Both the position numbers and the translations under genes were made by a program. Shown here in pieces: positions 9,111-16,456 of a DNA stretch of 64,000 nt. How positions within the stretch are numbered: the first letter of the stretch is position 1; each line of letters opens with the position of its first letter. Source of the stretch: Fodinibacter sp963747405 (GTDB lineage: Bacteria; Actinomycetota; Actinomycetes; Actinomycetales; Dermatophilaceae); NCBI GenBank assembly GCA_963747405.1, contig CAVVFG010000025.1:1-64000 (forward strand), read 5' to 3'. The notes beneath the pieces are model-generated. The model did no database searches, had not been told where the DNA came from, and saw only the letters and a list, made by a program, of their open reading frames with translations.

Positions 9111-9344
9111 GTGGTGCGCGAGGATCCGATCATTGCACCGTCGGCTCTCAAGCACGGTCTGGGCGAGGAGGACATCCTTCACGCCTACCGCAACCCCATC
9201 CGAGTGTGGGATCTCGGTGACGGGTTCACGATGATGCTCGGCCCGAACGCGGCTGCCATCATCCTCGAAGTTGGTTACGTCGAGGGCGACACCGCTGTGG
9301 TGATCATCCACGCGATGCGCGCCCGGAAGAGATTCCTTGAGTGA
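9111..9344 (+). CDS. Small BrnT/RelE-like toxin candidate
   Basis: A protein of about 77 residues directly before a small helical partner, the usual order for BrnT-BrnA-type modules. Visible features are an N-terminal APSALKHGLGEEDILHAY helix pair, a beta-rich middle (FTMMLGP, AAIILEVGYV) and a C-terminal VVIIHAMRARKRFLE. This resembles BrnT-like RNase folds, in which the last segment carries basic catalytic residues. The start is uncertain: GTG 9111 or 9114 (after TTGGA) is more plausible than TTG 9078. The stop is 6 nt before the next ATG. The toxin role is inferred from fold-like features and pairing. Confidence 0.55.
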   Translation: MVREDPIIAPSALKHGLGEEDILHAYRNPIRVWDLGDGFTMMLGPNAAAIILEVGYVEGDTAVVIIHAMRARKRFLE

Positions 9345-9350
9345 TGCCTC

Positions 9351-9620
9351 ATGCCTAGAACTGTCGAAGAGATCCTCAAGCACGCCGACGAGCTCGCCGC
9401 TCGCTTTGAGGACTACGAGCCCGCACCCGGTGACGAACAGGACGCCCAAGCCGTGGCCCTGCTGCGCGGCGCGGTTCAGGAACGCTCCGCAGCTGAACAG
9501 CACGTCATCGACGCCATCCGTGCGGCGCGAGCCTCGGGGATGTCCTGGTCAGCGATCGGGGCATTCGTCGGGACCAGCGGCGAAGCCGCCCGCCAACGGT
9601 ACGCCGACAAGGTCGCCTGA
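9351..9620 (+). CDS. Putative antitoxin with helix-turn-helix
   Basis: An 89-residue, largely helical and acidic protein. The C-terminal half (VIDAIRAARASGMSWSAIGAFVGTS) reads as a helix-turn-helix of the sort found in small regulators and in many actinobacterial partner proteins of BrnT-like toxins. It starts 6 nt after the upstream toxin-like gene, so the two are probably cotranscribed and act as a pair. It would bind the toxin and the shared promoter. An ordinary small DNA-binding protein is the alternative. Confidence 0.55.
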   Translation: MPRTVEEILKHADELAARFEDYEPAPGDEQDAQAVALLRGAVQERSAAEQHVIDAIRAARASGMSWSAIGAFVGTSGEAARQRYADKVA

Positions 9621-9660
9621 CTCGTAGACGGAACGCCCCGGAAGCGGCAATAGCTGGGCG

Positions 9661-10194
9661 TCACGGTTGAGTCGGGATGGCGAGTATCTGGGCCAGTGCC
9701 CGTGCCGAGTCGCTGGTATCGATGAGTGTGCGGGGCCCGTCGCGCGTGGTGTCCCAAGGGGCCCAGTGCTGAGCTTCGACGTCATCCCAGGACGGGATCT
9801 GGTGATCTGGGATGTCGGCGGTCCGGGTCTCCACTCGTCGGCGATGCTCGACCTGGTCAGGTAGCCAGCTCTCGACCTGCACCAGTTCGGCGCCGCCACG
9901 ATGCGCGGCCTCGCGCCACCCGGCCCGGGCTTCGGGGACCGCGTTGACGGCATCGACCACGACGTCGATCCCGAGCTCCAAGTTGGAAACGGCCAACTCG
10001 TGAATGACGGCGTAGCCCTGGATGCCGACCTCCGCACCGGTTCGAGCCAGAGCTGTCTCGGCCGCGTCAACGCGGAGGTAGCACGACCGTCGGCGGCGCG
10101 CCACAGCCTTCGCCAGGGTCGTCTTGCCGGTGCCAGGGCGCCCGGAGATCACAGTCAAGCTAGGCCGGGGGCCGGAGTCCGATGTCACGCTCAC
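9661..10194 (-). CDS. P-loop kinase/AAA_33-type ATPase
   Basis: A 177-residue protein from GTG 10194, with Walker A GRPGTGKT at residues 18-25, followed by a kinase-like fold with VDAVNAVPEARAGWREAA. This is the layout of AAA_33 proteins, which phosphorylate small molecules, nucleosides or antibiotics. The frame could extend to a TTG at 10221, but the nine extra residues are not family-like. No partner is adjacent. It points against the toxin genes to its left and along with yefM-yoeB to its right. Confidence 0.75.
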   Translation of the reverse strand: MSVTSDSGPRPSLTVISGRPGTGKTTLAKAVARRRRSCYLRVDAAETALARTGAEVGIQGYAVIHELAVSNLELGIDVVVDAVNAVPEARAGWREAAHRGGAELVQVESWLPDQVEHRRRVETRTADIPDHQIPSWDDVEAQHWAPWDTTRDGPRTLIDTSDSARALAQILAIPTQP

Positions 10195-10265
10195 TGAAAC
10201 ATCAAAGCGTGCGCCGGCCAACGATCGAGTGCGGAGTGCGGAGTGCGGCAGGAGCGGGTGATTCC

Positions 10266-10523
10266 TCAGTCGTAGTGGAAGCGGGCTTGAAGGATCACCA
10301 GGTCGTCGCCGTCGACGAGGTAGACGAGCCGGTGCTCCTCGGTGATCCGACGTGACCAGGCGCCGGCCAGCATGTGCCGCAGCGGCTCGGGCTTGCCGAT
10401 GCCGCCGACCGGGTCGCGCAGGGCGTCATCTATGAGCCGGTTGATCCGTTTGAGCATCTGCCGGTCAGCGACCAACCAGTACGTGTAGTCCGCCCACCCG
10501 TTCGGTGTGAAGACCAGCCTCAT
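10266..10523 (-). CDS. yoeB: YoeB/Txe-family mRNA interferase toxin
   Basis: YoeB cleaves mRNA in the ribosomal A site. The 85-residue protein has the full signature: a DRQMLKRINRLI helix, IGKPEPLRHMLAGAWSRRI, EEHRLVY and the terminal ARFHYD, with the catalytic Glu, Arg and His all present. The start codon overlaps the stop of the antitoxin gene, so the pair is translationally coupled. It appears intact. Confidence 0.93.
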   Translation of the reverse strand: MRLVFTPNGWADYTYWLVADRQMLKRINRLIDDALRDPVGGIGKPEPLRHMLAGAWSRRITEEHRLVYLVDGDDLVILQARFHYD

Positions 10524-10765
10524 CGCACCAGGTCGTGCTCGTCCCGCTGCCCGGAGTGCGCCTGTTGCAGGCTTTCGAGCAGGTGGCGGGCATTGGCTGG
10601 GACTCGCAACAGATGAGCTGTCTCCTCGAGCGCGTCGTAGTCCGCGCGCGACATCAGCACCGCGTCGCCACGGCGGGACGTGATCTCGATCGGGGTACGG
10701 TCCTCGTTGACCTGCTCGATCAGCGGAAACAAGTTCTTCCGGGCCTCGCTTGCAGTGACAGCCAT
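10520..10765 (-). CDS. yefM: YefM/Phd-family antitoxin
   Basis: An 81-residue antitoxin beginning MAVTASEARKNLFPLIEQV, the Phd/YefM DNA-binding fold, followed by IEITSRRGDAVLMSRADYDAL. The C-terminal segment (about residues 60-81) would wrap the YoeB toxin. The longer frame to 11266 is Arg-rich and not family-like. A perfect palindrome 11-34 nt upstream (10776-10799) is the likely autoregulatory operator. Together with yoeB this is a complete addiction module inside the transposon cargo, which could stabilise the element. Confidence 0.92.
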   Translation of the reverse strand: MAVTASEARKNLFPLIEQVNEDRTPIEITSRRGDAVLMSRADYDALEETAHLLRVPANARHLLESLQQAHSGQRDEHDLVR

Positions 10766-10775
10766 GGCATCTCCT

Positions 10776-10799
10776 ACTGGTACGGTTTCTTGTACCAGT
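10776..10799 (-). promoter_or_regulatory. Palindromic operator of yefM-yoeB
   Basis: Perfect 8-bp arms ACTGGTAC and GTACCAGT are separated by 8 bp, ending 11 bp before the yefM start. YefM-type antitoxins bind palindromes in their own promoter. Binding here is inferred. Confidence 0.65.
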
Positions 10800-10863
10800 G
10801 TGTCACGGTCAGCGTGCGCCGACAAACGTCCGACATTTGGCAGAAGCGAGCACGTGACCTTGG

Positions 10864-11580
10864 TCAGCGCGTCCGATCGAGCTGGCAGGCGTACGAGGGC
10901 CGGCGCGGGTCCAGCAACTCGGTGACGCGGCCACGGTCGAGGACTTCGATGAGTGCGTCGGTGCCGCGTTCGACCTTGACCGCTATCTCCTCCGGGTGCA
11001 GAGGGATCAGCGCGAGCAACGCGACTCGGATGCCGCCGCCGACGTCGATCGCCCGGGCCTCGAGCGGGACCCGTAGCATCGGCGTGACGACGACTCCGGC
11101 GAACGGAGTGTCCGAAGCGTACGGCTGCGCGGGATCGCCGTTCGGCACGGAATGCCATTCGCCGATCCAGGTTCCGTACTCGTGCGGCAGCCGAGCTACC
11201 TGCTTGAGAATCAGCAGCGGCCATCCGCTTTCGTCGCCGAGCCCGGCTACCTCGGTCAGCGGCCAATCTGCCGGCAGGCTGAGCATCAGTTCGGCGTACG
11301 GGCTGATGTCATGGCCCTCCGGGACCGTCATCGGCAGATCACTCATCCCAGAGGTGATCAGCGTCCGGTACGGGCGTTCCTCGGTCGGGGCCACGACATA
11401 GACATGCACACCGACGAGGTGCGAGGCGATCTCGTGGTAGACGAACTCGACGGGCCCGAAGTGTTCCTCGATGTGTCGGTCGATAGCGTCGGCGAAGGTC
11501 TGCTGCGGCCCTTGCGCCGGTACGAACCCGTCCTGCAGCGACTGATGACGGAGGACTCCTGACCCGCGCGATTCGTCCAT
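10864..11580 (-). CDS. SUFU-domain (suppressor of fused-like) protein
   Basis: A 238-residue protein with the bacterial SUFU layout: an N-terminal HFGPVEFVYHEI segment, YAELMLSLPADWPL, WPLLILKQVARLPHEYGTW and a C-terminal variable region. In bacteria, SUFU proteins are mostly predicted immunity proteins of polymorphic toxin systems. No toxin lies beside it, so like the Imm26 gene it is an orphan. ATG 11580 is chosen because upstream codons are Pro-rich and non-family. The TTGGCA junction motif at 10837 lies just past its 3' end. Confidence 0.8.
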   Translation of the reverse strand: MDESRGSGVLRHQSLQDGFVPAQGPQQTFADAIDRHIEEHFGPVEFVYHEIASHLVGVHVYVVAPTEERPYRTLITSGMSDLPMTVPEGHDISPYAELMLSLPADWPLTEVAGLGDESGWPLLILKQVARLPHEYGTWIGEWHSVPNGDPAQPYASDTPFAGVVVTPMLRVPLEARAIDVGGGIRVALLALIPLHPEEIAVKVERGTDALIEVLDRGRVTELLDPRRPSYACQLDRTR

Positions 11581-11736
11581 GGCGACGCAGCCTATGCAAG
11601 GGTCCAACGGGGGCGCGATCGGGGGCACGCTCATGGGCACGATCGGCGGCATTAGCGGAAGGCCCCGCACGCTGGGAGCGAGAACGACTCGCTTCTGCCG
11701 GCTGCCCTTGAGCGCCCGCCCCATACGATCGCGGAG

Positions 11737-11973
11737 TCAGTCTCCGTATCGCCCCGTCGGCAGTCCGGGCCTGGGTGCGCGCGGGCCGCGCCAGCGGTGC
11801 CACAGCGCCGGCACCACATGCACTGACGTCCGTATCGCGATGACCGCCAGCGTGAGCAGAACACAGGTCCGCCAGGTCGGCAGCGGCTCGCCGAACAGCA
11901 AAGGGAGCAGCGTGAAGACGGCAAGCATGAGGGCGACGGTCAATGCCTCACTACGCAGGGTCTTCCACGTCAT
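11737..11973 (-). CDS. Small two-helix membrane protein
   Basis: A 78-residue protein starting MTWKTLRSEALTVALM. Two hydrophobic segments are visible: about residues 10-27 (LTVALMLAVFTLLPLLFG) and 35-50 (VLLTLAVIAIRTSVHVV). A basic C-terminus follows (HRWRGPRAPRPG). Membrane location is likely; the function is unknown. The frame extends upstream to 12060 but the added residues look non-coding. Confidence 0.55.
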   Translation of the reverse strand: MTWKTLRSEALTVALMLAVFTLLPLLFGEPLPTWRTCVLLTLAVIAIRTSVHVVPALWHRWRGPRAPRPGLPTGRYGD

Positions 11974-12139
11974 GTGGACAACGTAGGCCACGCTGGGAGC
12001 CGCTGTCCCGCTGTCCATAGGTAGGACCATTTGCGATCTACGGCAGTTCCGGTTGGACAACCCCCCGCTCGTTGGGCCTCGCCTGCGCCTCCCACATCAC
12101 GCGAATGAACCGTTCGCGTTCTCGACCTGGCTAGCTGGG

Positions 12140-12403
12140 CTAGCCCGGCGAACTGGAGATGCCGCGCTCCCAAGGGACGAATTCGGAACCGTCATAGATC
12201 CAGTAGCGCACCGCCAGTTGCGAGGCGGCCCATTCTTGGACCTCCCGCTTGGTGCCAGTGAGACTCCGATGCTCGGGACCGTCCTGCCAGACGCCGTCCC
12301 ACAGGTCAGAGTCGAGATCAATCCAGTTGATGAAGACGGCGGGCTCATACGGCTCAGACTGCTCCGGGTCCGTGGTTGCGCTCTGGTCTCCCTCGGTGGT
12401 CAT
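12140..12403 (-). CDS. Small acidic hypothetical protein
   Basis: An 87-residue protein with an acidic start (TTEGDQSATTDPEQSEPYEP) and a structured core (VFINWIDLDSDLWDGVWQDG, then QLAVRYWIYDGSEFVPWERG) rich in Trp and Asp. It has no membrane helix or known motif. Clean codon use and an ATG at 12403 support a real gene. It diverges from the PGPGW gene, with a junction motif between them (12440). Confidence 0.55.
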   Translation of the reverse strand: MTTEGDQSATTDPEQSEPYEPAVFINWIDLDSDLWDGVWQDGPEHRSLTGTKREVQEWAASQLAVRYWIYDGSEFVPWERGISSSPG

Positions 12404-12483
12404 TCCCCAACGATCCCACCACGCGTGGCCGCACCGCTTGCGGCAGATGGGGAAACATAAAGTTCTCGGAGGCTGTGGAGAGT

Positions 12484-12645
12484 GTGAGCGTGCTGAAGAT
12501 CGTGCTCGGCGTCGGAGTGACGCTCATCGTTGTCGGCATTGTCCTGATTCCCCTCCCAGGGCCCGGGCTCGTCGTCCTCACGAGTGGCCTCATCGTTGGC
12601 GTGATCGCGGGGGTTCTATTGCGGAGGGGTCATGAGCGCACCTAA
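12484..12645 (+). CDS. Small PGPGW-type membrane protein
   Basis: A 53-residue protein with two hydrophobic segments joined by IPLPGPGLVV, the signature of PGPGW (TIGR02611-like) transmembrane proteins. GTG 12484 is chosen: CGGAGG lies about 11 nt upstream, and the translated part before it is not hydrophobic. The function of the family is unknown. Junction motifs lie on both sides (12440 and 12647), so this is one of the smallest cassette-like units. Confidence 0.65.
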   Translation: MSVLKIVLGVGVTLIVVGIVLIPLPGPGLVVLTSGLIVGVIAGVLLRRGHERT

Positions 12646-12743
12646 CGCGGCAGAAGCGGAAGGTTCTTGAGCGCCACTCTTGGCGGCTGAGAGGTTCTGA
12701 AGGCCCAGAAGAAGGCCCCCCTTGTTCAAGCGCTCGCTGTTGC

Positions 12744-12778
12744 CTTATCGTCTATCAATAACATTGATAAACGATAAG
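12744..12778 (+). promoter_or_regulatory. AT-rich palindromic operator of the DUF2975-HTH pair
   Basis: A 35-bp near-perfect palindrome: CTTATCGT pairs with ACGATAAG and TATCAAT with ATTGATA, with one mismatched pair and a 3-bp centre. It ends 8 bp before the ATG at 12787 and is strikingly AT-rich for this DNA. Its core TGATAAACGATA (12765-12776) recurs in front of the second DUF2975-HTH pair at 63503-63514. Confidence 0.75.
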
Positions 12779-12786
12779 AGGCGACC

Positions 12787-13488
12787 ATGACCAGCACCCA
12801 GTTGCCCACCCGTAGAGGTCTACGGTTGCGCGGCGCGGAGATCCTGCTGTGGGCAGCGATCGCCTCTAGCGTGGCGTTTGGCCTGTCGGCGATTGTGGGC
12901 CCCAACGGGCTCGGGCTGATGACCCTGCGACCCGAGTGGCCGGTCGTCGGGCAGAGCGCGTACGAGATGAGCATCGAGACCCCGCTCAACGACGAGGCAG
13001 GGATCTCGGTCGCCAACGCGCCCCGCTGGAAGGAGACCAGCGACGGCACGCGGGACGCCGTTACCGGCGGCCCTCCGGTTGAGATCACTGGACCTTTCAA
13101 GGCACAGCTTGGTTTCCTGAACCCGACGTTTGCCATGCAGTGGGCGTGGATCTACTGGCAAGCGGCCGGACCACTTCTAGCCGCGGTGGCACTGTTCGTG
13201 GTCCTCAAGATCGTGCGGTCGGTGCGGAACGGGACACCCTTCACCAAGGTCAACGCGAGCCGGCTTCGCCTCCTTGCCCTTCTGGTGGGGGTGGGTGGCA
13301 TGTTCCTGGCCGTCACTAGCGAGCTGGTGCGGCGGTGGCTGCTGGACAACTCTGCCGCGTCCAGCATCGTCGGCCACGAATGGCACATCACCTTCGTCCC
13401 TCTGCTCCTGGGCGTCATCATCGGCGTTGTTGCGGAGGTGTGGCGAGCAGGGGTGGTGATGGCCGAGGACCTGGATGGTGTCGTGTGA
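12787..13488 (+). CDS. DUF2975-family membrane protein
   Basis: A 233-residue protein with four hydrophobic segments: about residues 19-38, 120-142, 160-180 and 200-218. The DUF2975 pattern RNGTPFTKVNASRLRLLA follows the second helix. Its stop overlaps the start of an HTH gene as GTGTGA. DUF2975 proteins are typically encoded with a small YozG-like repressor, and the membrane protein may regulate it. The ribosome site AAGAGG (12775-12780) lies in the edge of the operator. The same gene pair occurs in the host part of the window (62535-63460), strongly diverged. Confidence 0.85.
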   Translation: MTSTQLPTRRGLRLRGAEILLWAAIASSVAFGLSAIVGPNGLGLMTLRPEWPVVGQSAYEMSIETPLNDEAGISVANAPRWKETSDGTRDAVTGGPPVEITGPFKAQLGFLNPTFAMQWAWIYWQAAGPLLAAVALFVVLKIVRSVRNGTPFTKVNASRLRLLALLVGVGGMFLAVTSELVRRWLLDNSAASSIVGHEWHITFVPLLLGVIIGVVAEVWRAGVVMAEDLDGVV

Positions 13489-13706
13489 CCGTCGAAACGA
13501 ATGCTGCGATCCGGTGCCACCTCGACGAAGTGCTCGAAGCCCGTCAGATGACCCTGACCGAGCTCGCCCGCCGTGTCGGCATCACCATCGCCAACCTGTC
13601 GATTCTCAAGAACGACCGCGCCAAGGCCGTGCGCTTCTCAACTCTGGCTGCCATCTGTCACGAGCTGCAGTGCCAGCCAGGAGACCTCTTCACCTTCGAC
13701 GCCTAA
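13485..13706 (+). CDS. YozG-like HTH regulator
   Basis: A 73-residue Cro/CI-type protein with helix-turn-helix LTELARRVGITIANLSILKN, followed by RAKAVRFSTLAAICHELQCQPGDLF. This is the typical small repressor paired with DUF2975. GTG start 13485 overlaps the preceding stop. It probably represses its own operon through the palindrome at 12744-12778. The host paralogue at 62535 shares the LKNxRAKAVRFST block. Confidence 0.9.
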   Translation: MTVETNAAIRCHLDEVLEARQMTLTELARRVGITIANLSILKNDRAKAVRFSTLAAICHELQCQPGDLFTFDA

Positions 13707-13870
13707 CCAGGCACGCAGGGTCGCAACGCACACCATCCGCGGCAGATGAGTGCGTTTGTGGCCTGCGTGAATCAAGCCTTCATGACTGTGGAGTTCCAAG
13801 GACTGCGGATCGGCGATAACCCTCAACGAGGTGGTTGTGCGGCAGCTGCGGGGAGTTCTACTTTCCTGCC

Positions 13871-15640
13871 ATGGGCGGGCGGGAGGCCGTTGACGATGAC
13901 GTGAGACCTGCACCTCGGGTGCGGTCGTGGGTGTGGCCTGCGGTGACCGGAGTCCTGCTTCTGCTGCTGGGCGGCTACCTGATGGTGCGCCCGCTGACTT
14001 CGCTGGGGTTGTTGCTGCTGGCGATCACCCTGGGGCTGCTGGTGGCTGGGGTCCGTGAGCTCGTCGGCGTCGATGACGACGGATCTCGCTCCGGGTGGCG
14101 GTATGTCCGTGGTGCCGCGTATGTGCTGGGTGCGGTCGGGGTCGTGGCGTTCACCGGGCTGGGGGTGCGCGCGGTGATCCTCGTGGTCGGCGTCTCCTTG
14201 GTCATCGCGGGCGTGACCGACCTAATCGACGCCCGCTCGGTCCACGGTGTGGAGCGGTGGGGCGCGGCGTTGGGCGGGCTGGCCTCCGTGCTCTTCGGCC
14301 TGCTGGCCCTGGCGTGGCCTGATGTCAGCGTCATCGTCATCGGGGTGCTGGTCGGGCTGCGGCTGATCCTGCTGGCGGTGCGGCTGCTGGCCGTGGCCCT
14401 GACCCGGGTCCGGGGCACGCAGGGCAGCCCCAGGTCGGTGCACGGGTGGAGACGCTGGGCCGGCCTGGCCGGCAGCGCCGTGGCGCTCGGGCTGGCCCTG
14501 GTACTGGTCCTGGTCAGCCTGACCCTGCAGCGTGGGGCCCCTACCCCGGACGCGTTCTACACCGCACCGGCCTCGGTGCCCACTGACCCCGGCAAGCTGG
14601 TGCGCACCGAGCCCTACACCCGCAAGATCCCAGATGGCGCCTCAGCCTGGCGGATCCTGTACACCACCACCCGTGACGAAGGGCAGCCGGCGGTCGCCAG
14701 CGCGCTGGTCGTCGTGCCGACCGCCAAGGCACGCGACGGCATCCCCGTCATCGCGTGGGCGCACGGCACCACCGGTGCCGTCCCCGGCTGCGCGCCGAGC
14801 ATCATCGACCCGTTTGAGTCCGGCGCCTTCTTCAACCTCGACCAGGTGCTGGCCAACGGGTGGGGCCTGGTCGCCACCGACTACGTCGGGCTGGGCACCA
14901 CGGGCCCGCACCCCTACCTCATCGGGCAGGGTGAGGGCCGCTCCGTCCTGGACGCCGTGCGAGCCGCGCACCAGCTGCGCGAGGTCAGCCTCGGCAAGGA
15001 CACCGTGGCCTGGGGCCACTCCCAAGGCGGCCACGCCGCCCTGTGGACCGGCATCCTGGCCCCGACCTACGCCCCCGACCTGACCATCGACGGCGTCGCT
15101 GCTCTGGCGCCGGCCAGCAACCTGCCCGGGCTCATCGACAACCTCGGCAACGTCACCGGCGGCGAGCTGTTCGCCTCGTACGTCATCGACGCCTACGCCA
15201 GCGCCTACCCCGACGTCACCTACCGCGAGTACGTCCGCCCCGGGGCGCAGCCCATCGTCAAGCAGATGGCCGGCCGGTGCCTGGCGGAGAAGAGCACCCT
15301 GCTGTCGGTACTGACCATCAAGTCGTTCGACAAGACGATGTGGAACGGTGAGCCGAACCGTGGCGCACTCGCCGCCCGGCTCAACCAGAACATCCCCACC
15401 GGCCGAATCCAGGCCCCGCTGCTCATCGGCCAGGGGGGCGCCGACAGCCTCGTCGTGCCGGCCGCCCAGGACGCCTACGTCAAGGCACGCTGCGCCGCCG
15501 GGCAGCAGGTCGACTACCGCACCTACCCCGGACGCGACCACGTGCCGCTCGTCGAACCCGACTCGCCCGCGGTGCCGGATCTGATCGCTTGGACCAAGGA
15601 GCGCCTCTCAGGCAAAGCGCCGCTCAACACCTGTACTTGA
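13871..15640 (+). CDS. HdeD-like membrane domain fused to a secreted-lipase-type hydrolase
   Basis: A protein of about 589 residues in two parts. Residues 1-200 hold about six hydrophobic segments of the DUF308/HdeD type (repeated VGVLLGLRL-like helices). After a further helix near residue 210, residues 225-589 form an alpha/beta hydrolase of the secretory lipase (LIP) family. Visible there are an oxyanion segment WAHGTTGAVPGC, the nucleophile elbow GHSQGG, an acid in GQGGADSLV and the late His in PGRDHVPL. The hydrolase would sit outside the membrane. ATG 13871 is preferred; TTG 13835 is possible but overlaps a junction motif. The natural substrate is unknown, probably an ester. Confidence 0.75.
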   Translation: MGGREAVDDDVRPAPRVRSWVWPAVTGVLLLLLGGYLMVRPLTSLGLLLLAITLGLLVAGVRELVGVDDDGSRSGWRYVRGAAYVLGAVGVVAFTGLGVRAVILVVGVSLVIAGVTDLIDARSVHGVERWGAALGGLASVLFGLLALAWPDVSVIVIGVLVGLRLILLAVRLLAVALTRVRGTQGSPRSVHGWRRWAGLAGSAVALGLALVLVLVSLTLQRGAPTPDAFYTAPASVPTDPGKLVRTEPYTRKIPDGASAWRILYTTTRDEGQPAVASALVVVPTAKARDGIPVIAWAHGTTGAVPGCAPSIIDPFESGAFFNLDQVLANGWGLVATDYVGLGTTGPHPYLIGQGEGRSVLDAVRAAHQLREVSLGKDTVAWGHSQGGHAALWTGILAPTYAPDLTIDGVAALAPASNLPGLIDNLGNVTGGELFASYVIDAYASAYPDVTYREYVRPGAQPIVKQMAGRCLAEKSTLLSVLTIKSFDKTMWNGEPNRGALAARLNQNIPTGRIQAPLLIGQGGADSLVVPAAQDAYVKARCAAGQQVDYRTYPGRDHVPLVEPDSPAVPDLIAWTKERLSGKAPLNTCT

Positions 15641-15799
15641 GGGCCGGTCCGCTCCTCCCGTCAGGCGACTCCGTCCACGAGCAGGGGCCCTCGTAGCCGT
15701 CACCCGTTTCCCGCCCGGCGGCATTTGCGTGAGACGCCTGAGCCGATGAGCGTGCCTCTCGACCGGCGCAGCCCGACCCTGGTTGGTAGGACTTGAGAC

Positions 15800-16456
15800 A
15801 TGAACTCTGCCGACCTGCTCGTCGACGCGTACCGCCCGATCGTCGACCTGGCTACGCACCTGGACGAGTCGACGGGTTGGACGCCGACGTTGTTGCCGGG
15901 GTGGACCGTCCGGGACCTGATTCTGCATCTGGCGTTCGACTGTCAGCGCGCCCTCGTCGCGCTGGCCACCCCTGCCGACCAACCACCCGATACGAACGAG
16001 GTCTCCTACTGGTCCGACTGGGTGCCCGGCACGGACAACGCGCAAGCTCTCCTTCGCGGCACGCGCATCATGGCCAGTGCCTGGACATCGGTGCGAGGGC
16101 CGGCCGACCTGTTCCTCGAAACTGCTTGCGCCGTGATGGTTGTCGCAGCAAAGACCAGCCCGGAGTCGGTCGTCACCACGCAAAGCCGCAACCTCACCGT
16201 CGACTCGTTGCTGCGCACCCTTGCCGTCGAGGCTGCCGTGCACCAGCTGGACCTCGAACCAGTGCTCCCCGAGCCGCCCGCCACCGAGGTCCTGGCCGAG
16301 GTCCGTCGCACACTGGATGGCCTGCTTGGCAGCGATATAGATCTCGAATGGACCGACGTGCGGTACGTCCGCGTCGGAACGGGTCGAGCAGCACTGGACA
16401 CCGAAGAGCGCGCCATGCTTGGACCGCTCGCTCGACGCTTCCCGCTATTCGGCTGA
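15800..16456 (+). CDS. DinB-like maleylpyruvate isomerase-family protein
   Basis: A 218-residue protein of the mycothiol-dependent maleylpyruvate isomerase N-terminal type: GWTVRDLILHLAFDCQRAL near the start supplies the conserved His, and DSLLRTLAVEAAVHQLDL gives the third His-bearing helix. Members bind a metal and often use mycothiol, the actinobacterial thiol, for detoxification or transfer reactions. The substrate is unknown. It is the last gene of the transposon cargo. Confidence 0.8.
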   Translation: MNSADLLVDAYRPIVDLATHLDESTGWTPTLLPGWTVRDLILHLAFDCQRALVALATPADQPPDTNEVSYWSDWVPGTDNAQALLRGTRIMASAWTSVRGPADLFLETACAVMVVAAKTSPESVVTTQSRNLTVDSLLRTLAVEAAVHQLDLEPVLPEPPATEVLAEVRRTLDGLLGSDIDLEWTDVRYVRVGTGRAALDTEERAMLGPLARRFPLFG

